Positions 5,761 through 9,563 of a DNA stretch of 9,563 nucleotides are shown here, piece by piece. Both the position numbers and the translations under genes were made by a program. Under the pieces are notes generated by a model, which worked only from the letters and a program-made list of their open reading frames with translations, did no database searches and had not been told where the DNA came from. The stretch comes from an uncultured Aquabacterium sp. (lineage in GTDB: Bacteria > Pseudomonadota > Gammaproteobacteria > Burkholderiales > Burkholderiaceae_C). The stretch covers positions 1-9,563 of the forward strand of contig CALAKR010000104.1 in assembly GCA_937923225.1 (NCBI GenBank), in the 5' to 3' direction. How positions within the stretch are numbered: position 1 is the first letter of the stretch; each line of letters begins with the position of its first letter.

Positions 5761-8349
5761 TCAGCGGGGCTTTTTGCGCGGGCCGCCCTGGGCTGAACGG
5801 GGGCCAGAGAAGGCGCTGCCCTCCTGGCGCCGGGGTCCTTTGGAGGCGCCATCACGCGTGCCTTGTTCGCGTGGAGGCAACCCAGTGTGCTGCGTCAGGA
5901 TGCGCCCAGCCGGCGGTGCCCCAGTCGGCTTGGTACGCCCTTGCGTCACCACCGAGGTCTTGGTGCCGGCCTGCGTGGAGTTCTTGCGGCGCGCGCTCTG
6001 GTAGCCCCCATCGCCCGTGGGCTGGTAGGTGGGGATCAGCTGGTGCTTGCCGTTGCCGATCAGGTCAGCGCGGCCCATGTCCTTCAGGGCTTCGCGCAGC
6101 AGCGGCCAGTTGTTCGGATCGTGGTAGCGCAGGAAGGCCTTGTGCAGGCGGCGCCGCCGCTCACCCTTGACGATGTCCACGCGCTCGGCCTTGCCCTCGA
6201 TGCGGCTGATGCCCTTGAGCGGGTTCATCCCCGAGTGGTACATGGCCGTGGCGGTGGCCATGGGGCTGGGGTAGAAGGTCTGCACCTGGTCGGCCTTGAA
6301 GCCGTTGCGCTTGAGCCAGATCGCCAGGTTCATCATGTCTTCATCGGTGGTGCCCGGGTGGGCTGCGATGAAGTAGGGGATCAGGTACTGCTTCTTGCCG
6401 GCCTCTTCGCTGAACTGCTCGAACAGCTGCTTGAAGCGGTCGTAGGCGCCCATGCCGGGCTTCATCATCTTGCTCAGCGGGCCGGTCTCGGTGTGCTCGG
6501 GTGCGATCTTGAGATAGCCGCCCACGTGGTGCGTGACCAGCTCCTTGATGTACTCGGGCGACTTGACGGCCAGGTCGTAGCGCAGGCCCGAGCCGATCAG
6601 GATCTTCTTGACACCCCGCAGCGCACGCGCACGGCGGTACATCTTGATCAGCGGGCCGTGGTCGGTGTTGAGGTTGCCGCATACATCGGGGTACACGCAC
6701 GAGGGCTTGCGGCAGGCCGCCTCGATCTCGGGCGATTTGCAGCCGATGCGGTACATGTTGGCCGTGGGGCCGCCCAGATCGGAGATGACGCCGGTGAAGC
6801 CCTTGACGCTGTCGCGGATGGCCTCGATCTCGCGGATGACCGAATCCTCGCTGCGGCTCTGGATGATGCGGCCTTCGTGCTCGGTGATGGAGCAGAAGGT
6901 GCACCCGCCGAAGCAGCCGCGCATGATGTTCACGCTGAAGCGGATCATGTCCCACGCGGGGATCACGGCATCGCCATAGCCGGGGTGCGGTGCGCGGGCG
7001 TAGGGCAGGTCGAACACCAGGTCCATCTCGGGCGTGGTGAGCGGGATGGGGGGCGGCGTGATCCACACGTCGCGGGCACCGGGGCCTTCGCCGTGCAGCT
7101 GGACCAGCGCGCGGGCGTTGCCGGGGTTGGTCTCCAGGTGCAGCACGCGGTTGGCGTGGGCGTAGAGCACCGGGTCGTCCTTGACCTGCTCGTAGGCGGG
7201 CAGGCGGATCACGGTGCGGTCACGCGGGGGCAGGGCGATGCGGCCGGTGCGTGCGGGCAGGGGCTTGTCGGCGCCGGGCTGGCTCACGCTGGCGGTGCCG
7301 GCGTTGCGCACGATCTGGATGGGCTTGGCGCCGCCGGCCAGATCGGCCTGGGCATTGACGGCCACAGGCGTACCGGCCTTCACCGGGTCGAACTCGCCGG
7401 CCTCTTCCAAGGCGCAACTGCCGCCTTGCTCGGCCGCCTGCTGCCCCGTGGTCATGTAGGGGTTGATGTGCTGGTCGATGCGGCCAGGCTGGTCCACCTC
7501 GGTGGAGTCGAGCTCGAACCAGCCTTGCGCGGTGCTGTCGTTGCGGCGGCGCACGAAGGCCGTGCCGCGCACATCGGTGATGGCCTCGATGGGCTCGCGC
7601 GCGGCCAGGCGGTGCGCGATCTCGACGATGGCGCGCTCGGCGTTGCCGTACAGCAGGATGTCGGCCTTGGCGTCGAGCAAGATGGAGCGGCGCACCTTGT
7701 CCTGCCAGTAGTCGTAGTGGGCGATGCGGCGCAGCGAGGCCTCGATGCCGCCCATCACGATGGGCACGTTGCTGTAGGCCTCGCGGCAGCGCTGGGCGTA
7801 CACCATCGAGCAGCGGTCGGGGCGCGAGCCGCCCTGGCCGCCCGGCGTGTAGACGTCGTCGCTGCGGATCTTGCGATCAGCCGTGTAGCGGTTGATCATC
7901 GAATCCATGTTGCCGGCCGTCACGCCCCAGAACAGGTTGGGGCGGCCCAGCTTCTTGAAGGGCTCGGCGCTCTGCCAGTCGGGCTGGGCGATGATGCCCA
8001 CGCGAAAGCCCTGGTTCTCCAGCATGCGGCCGATCACGGCCATGCCGAAGCTGGGGTGGTCCACATAGGCGTCGCCCGTGACGATGATCACGTCGCAGCT
8101 GTCCCAGCCCAGGGCGTCCATCTCGGCGCGCGTGGTGGGCAGGAATTTGGCCGTTCCGAAGCGCTTGGCCCAGAAGGGCTTGTAGGCGCTCAAGGGCTTG
8201 GCGGCCGGCATGGCGGGCGCGCTCCGGCCAGCCTTGCCCTCGGCGGTGGGCACGGCCAGCGGCATGGCGGCCTGGGCTGCCGGGGCTTGTGCCGAGGCGG
8301 TTGCCGCGGTGTTGGCCAGGTTCTGGGCGGTGGCGGGGACGTTGGACAC
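5761..8349 (-). CDS. ygiQ: YgiQ family radical SAM protein (UPF0313), extended N-terminus
   Basis: This is a radical SAM iron-sulfur protein of the YgiQ family, whose reaction is not established. The family-specific N-terminal region carries [13 protein letters not shown] (about 90-102), [15 protein letters not shown] (146-160) and GGIEASLRR (200-208). The radical SAM cluster motif is [11 protein letters not shown], with Cys479, Cys483 and Cys486. After it come [33 protein letters not shown] and [10 protein letters not shown]. The last 75 or so residues are a basic, low-complexity tail. At about 862 residues it is longer than the roughly 740 of E. coli YgiQ, through an Ala-rich N-terminal extension and extra residues before the cluster. 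The start is uncertain. I use GTG at 8349 (reads MSNVPATAQ) because high-GC3 codons begin about there. ATG at 8265 or 8211, GTG at 8388 and TTG at 8427 are alternatives, and 8211 alone would suffice for the conserved domain. Confidence 0.93.
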   Translation of the reverse strand: MSNVPATAQNLANTAATASAQAPAAQAAMPLAVPTAEGKAGRSAPAMPAAKPLSAYKPFWAKRFGTAKFLPTTRAEMDALGWDSCDVIIVTGDAYVDHPSFGMAVIGRMLENQGFRVGIIAQPDWQSAEPFKKLGRPNLFWGVTAGNMDSMINRYTADRKIRSDDVYTPGGQGGSRPDRCSMVYAQRCREAYSNVPIVMGGIEASLRRIAHYDYWQDKVRRSILLDAKADILLYGNAERAIVEIAHRLAAREPIEAITDVRGTAFVRRRNDSTAQGWFELDSTEVDQPGRIDQHINPYMTTGQQAAEQGGSCALEEAGEFDPVKAGTPVAVNAQADLAGGAKPIQIVRNAGTASVSQPGADKPLPARTGRIALPPRDRTVIRLPAYEQVKDDPVLYAHANRVLHLETNPGNARALVQLHGEGPGARDVWITPPPIPLTTPEMDLVFDLPYARAPHPGYGDAVIPAWDMIRFSVNIMRGCFGGCTFCSITEHEGRIIQSRSEDSVIREIEAIRDSVKGFTGVISDLGGPTANMYRIGCKSPEIEAACRKPSCVYPDVCGNLNTDHGPLIKMYRRARALRGVKKILIGSGLRYDLAVKSPEYIKELVTHHVGGYLKIAPEHTETGPLSKMMKPGMGAYDRFKQLFEQFSEEAGKKQYLIPYFIAAHPGTTDEDMMNLAIWLKRNGFKADQVQTFYPSPMATATAMYHSGMNPLKGISRIEGKAERVDIVKGERRRRLHKAFLRYHDPNNWPLLREALKDMGRADLIGNGKHQLIPTYQPTGDGGYQSARRKNSTQAGTKTSVVTQGRTKPTGAPPAGRILTQHTGLPPREQGTRDGASKGPRRQEGSAFSGPRSAQGGPRKKPR

Positions 8350-8619
8350 AGGGGCGGGCGCGGAAAAACTGCGGGGCGAGCCAGTCACAGGGGGAAACTG
8401 GAGGCGGGATCGCCTGCGGGCGGGCAATCCGACATTGTGCCTGTTGGCACCATTTTTGTGTACCCGTGGGCTGGTGGCGCGGCGGGGGATTATTCCGCCG
8501 ATCGGCGCCTGGTTTGGGGGCGAGGGCCCCTTTTAGAGGGTAGGGAAGGGGCCTGCCCTGCGCTAGCATCCCGGGCTTCTGATGCTCATTGAGCAGCCAA
8601 CAGGGATTTGCGCACCACC
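8350..8619. other. Divergent intergenic region between ygiQ and the right-hand gene
   Basis: These 270 bp should hold promoters for both divergent genes. On the minus strand AATAAT (8489-8494) is a possible ygiQ -10, without a clear -35. On the plus strand TAGCAT (8564-8569) is a weak -10 candidate. Three symmetric elements are present: GTGCC-TGTT-GGCAC (8437-8450, with TTTTT at 8453-8457), the 12-bp palindrome CGCCGATCGGCG (8496-8507), and 8-bp arms GGCCCCTT (8525-8532) and AAGGGGCC (8546-8553). Part of the left end (8350-8435) may be ygiQ coding sequence if an earlier start is used. No RNA gene is recognised. Confidence 0.4.
8385..8435 (-). other. Short ORF (16 codons) overlapping a possible ygiQ GTG start
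   Basis: On the minus strand an ATG at 8435 opens a 16-codon frame ([16 protein letters not shown]). It ends in TGA at 8385-8387, overlapping an in-frame ygiQ GTG (8386-8388) as GTGA. An AGG lies 4 bases before the ATG. It may be a leader peptide coupled to ygiQ. It may instead be the true ygiQ start displaced by one base in the 5-base G run at 8390-8394, or it may be chance. I favour no option strongly. Confidence 0.2.
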
Positions 8620-9563
8620 ATGGACACCGACGACCTCAAGGCCGCGCTGGCGCGGTCGCGCCGCCAGCCGATGCAATTCGCCGTGGTGCTGGGCAAGCGT
8701 CCCGAAGACCACCGCCTGAGCCTGCACCCCACCCGTGCTGGCCGGGCGCTGGCCAAGGCTCTGCGCGAGGAAACCGGCATCAAGCTCGCCACCTGGGGCG
8801 TGACGGAGGTGGACGCCACCCGCCGCGACACCCTGGTGCTGGTGCTGGAAGAGCGCGCGCTGGCAGGCCTGGGCAAGAAGCTGCAGAACTGGCTCAAGCT
8901 GAACGGTGCGCCGATCCGCAAGGTGGCGCTCAAGGTCGATGGGCAGGAGGTGGATGAGGGCGACGAGGATGATGCGGATCCCGCCAGCGCGTCGCCAAGT
9001 ACGTCCACCGCCACGCCACCGGCCACCAAGTCCGCAGCACCCGCCGCCGACACAGGCGCTGAACTGGCCAAGCTGGCGCAGGCCTTCAAGCAACTGGCGC
9101 CGGACATCAAGGCCGCCTTGCTGGCCCAGAAAGGCACGGCCAAGGACCTGGCCCAGTTGGTGAAAGCCTGTCAGCAGACGCTGGACGAGAAGGATCTGGC
9201 TTTGGCGCGCCTGGCCCTGCAGCAACTGGCCGCACGCTTGCGCCAGGTGGAGGCCGTTGCCACCATCGAGCCCGACCTGGGCCACGCGGTGCTGCGTGTG
9301 CAGCACCTGGCCGCAGAGCTCAAGCGCACGCCCCGGTGCAAGCGGCTGGCGGCTCAGGGCACGGCTGCGGTCGATACCCTGCGTCAACTGCGCGTGGCCA
9401 AGCGCAAGAACGACAAAGCCGCGATCGCGGCACTGCAGGCCCAGCTGGAGGCCACACGGCAGAAGGCCCGCGAGGATCTGAAGACCTGCCTGCCCACGAT
9501 CGCGAAGATCAAGTCCGGCGAGGTGCCCGCCGAAGAGGCCTGGGTCAACATGGTGGCGCTGCC
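8620..9563 (+). CDS. Hypothetical protein with N-terminal globular domain, acidic linker and helical C-terminal half (3' end beyond window)
   Basis: I do not recognise this gene. It is open from the ATG at 8620 for 314 codons to the window edge with no stop, and with strong G/C third-position bias. Residues about 1-108 (including MQFAVVLGKRPEDHRLSLHP and DTLVLVLEERALAGLGKK) look like a compact alpha/beta domain. Residues about 109-147 form a hydrophilic linker, first acidic (DEGDEDDAD) and then Ser/Thr/Pro/Ala-rich. From about 148 on the sequence is helix-prone and rich in Ala, Leu, Lys and Gln (for example ELAKLAQAFKQLAPDIKAAL), with possible coiled-coil segments. There is no signal peptide or transmembrane stretch. 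The ribosome binding site is weak: AGGGA lies 13 bp before the ATG. An antisense frame over the same DNA is Arg/Gln/Gly-rich and looks like a shadow. Whether the helical part repeats further on cannot be seen. Confidence 0.8.
   Translation, partial: MDTDDLKAALARSRRQPMQFAVVLGKRPEDHRLSLHPTRAGRALAKALREETGIKLATWGVTEVDATRRDTLVLVLEERALAGLGKKLQNWLKLNGAPIRKVALKVDGQEVDEGDEDDADPASASPSTSTATPPATKSAAPAADTGAELAKLAQAFKQLAPDIKAALLAQKGTAKDLAQLVKACQQTLDEKDLALARLALQQLAARLRQVEAVATIEPDLGHAVLRVQHLAAELKRTPRCKRLAAQGTAAVDTLRQLRVAKRKNDKAAIAALQAQLEATRQKAREDLKTCLPTIAKIKSGEVPAEEAWVNMVAL

Noticed and set aside
5863..8592. A 909-codon open frame on the plus strand opposite ygiQ
   Set aside because: It is the antisense shadow of a high-GC gene. 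The product is almost all Gly, Ala, Val, His, Asp, Leu and Arg without domain motifs, while the minus-strand frame is a clear YgiQ protein.
8563..9387. A 274-codon minus-strand frame at the right end
   Set aside because: The plus-strand frame over the same DNA is open longer, has normal Lys/Glu/Asp content and G/C third positions. This one is rich in Arg, Gln, Gly and Leu, as shadows are.
1..9563. Mobile element, prophage, CRISPR or defence system
   Set aside because: No transposase, integrase, direct-repeat array, target-site duplication or known defence gene is visible. Composition is even across the window and the genes are mostly ordinary chromosomal ones.

Overview
This is a GC-rich stretch of bacterial chromosome whose codon third positions are mostly G or C. 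Protein similarity recalled from memory (MinCDE, YgiQ, a FadA-like thiolase) and the codon bias point to a betaproteobacterium, most likely Burkholderiales (Comamonadaceae or a relative). That placement is inference. No tRNA, rRNA, insertion sequence, CRISPR array, phage gene or attachment site was seen.

Layout. (a) 1-1831, minus strand: the division-site operon minC-minD-minE, with minE running off the left edge. (b) 1990-4674, minus strand: a tetR-type regulator, then a thiolase and an alpha/beta hydrolase spaced as an operon (14 bp apart). (c) 4785-5726, plus strand: a MarR-GNAT fusion protein, divergent from tetR. (d) 5761-8349, minus strand: a long YgiQ-family radical SAM protein, convergent with the MarR-GNAT gene. 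(e) 8620 to the right edge, plus strand: an unrecognised protein with a small N-terminal domain, an acidic and Ala/Pro/Thr linker, and a helical C-terminal half. It is open to the window end.

How the parts work together. MinC, MinD and MinE place the division septum at mid-cell. The regulatory detail in the tetR/thiolase block is the most informative part. The same 18-bp inverted repeat, CTACCT-N7-GGTAG, lies over the tetR promoter and upstream of the thiolase. The TetR protein therefore probably represses both its own gene and the thiolase-hydrolase pair, which would handle an acyl-CoA or ester substrate that cannot be named from sequence. In the tetR copy the operator is centred on the -10 hexamer, and the predicted transcription start is only a few bases from the ATG, so the message may be leaderless or nearly so. 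The divergent MarR-GNAT gene has its own near-perfect palindrome over its -10 box.

Overall this looks like a largely ordinary chromosomal region. I see no convincing new multi-gene system. The points most worth a second look are the shared TetR operator, the leaderless tetR arrangement, the uncertain 5' end of ygiQ, and the unrecognised right-hand gene.
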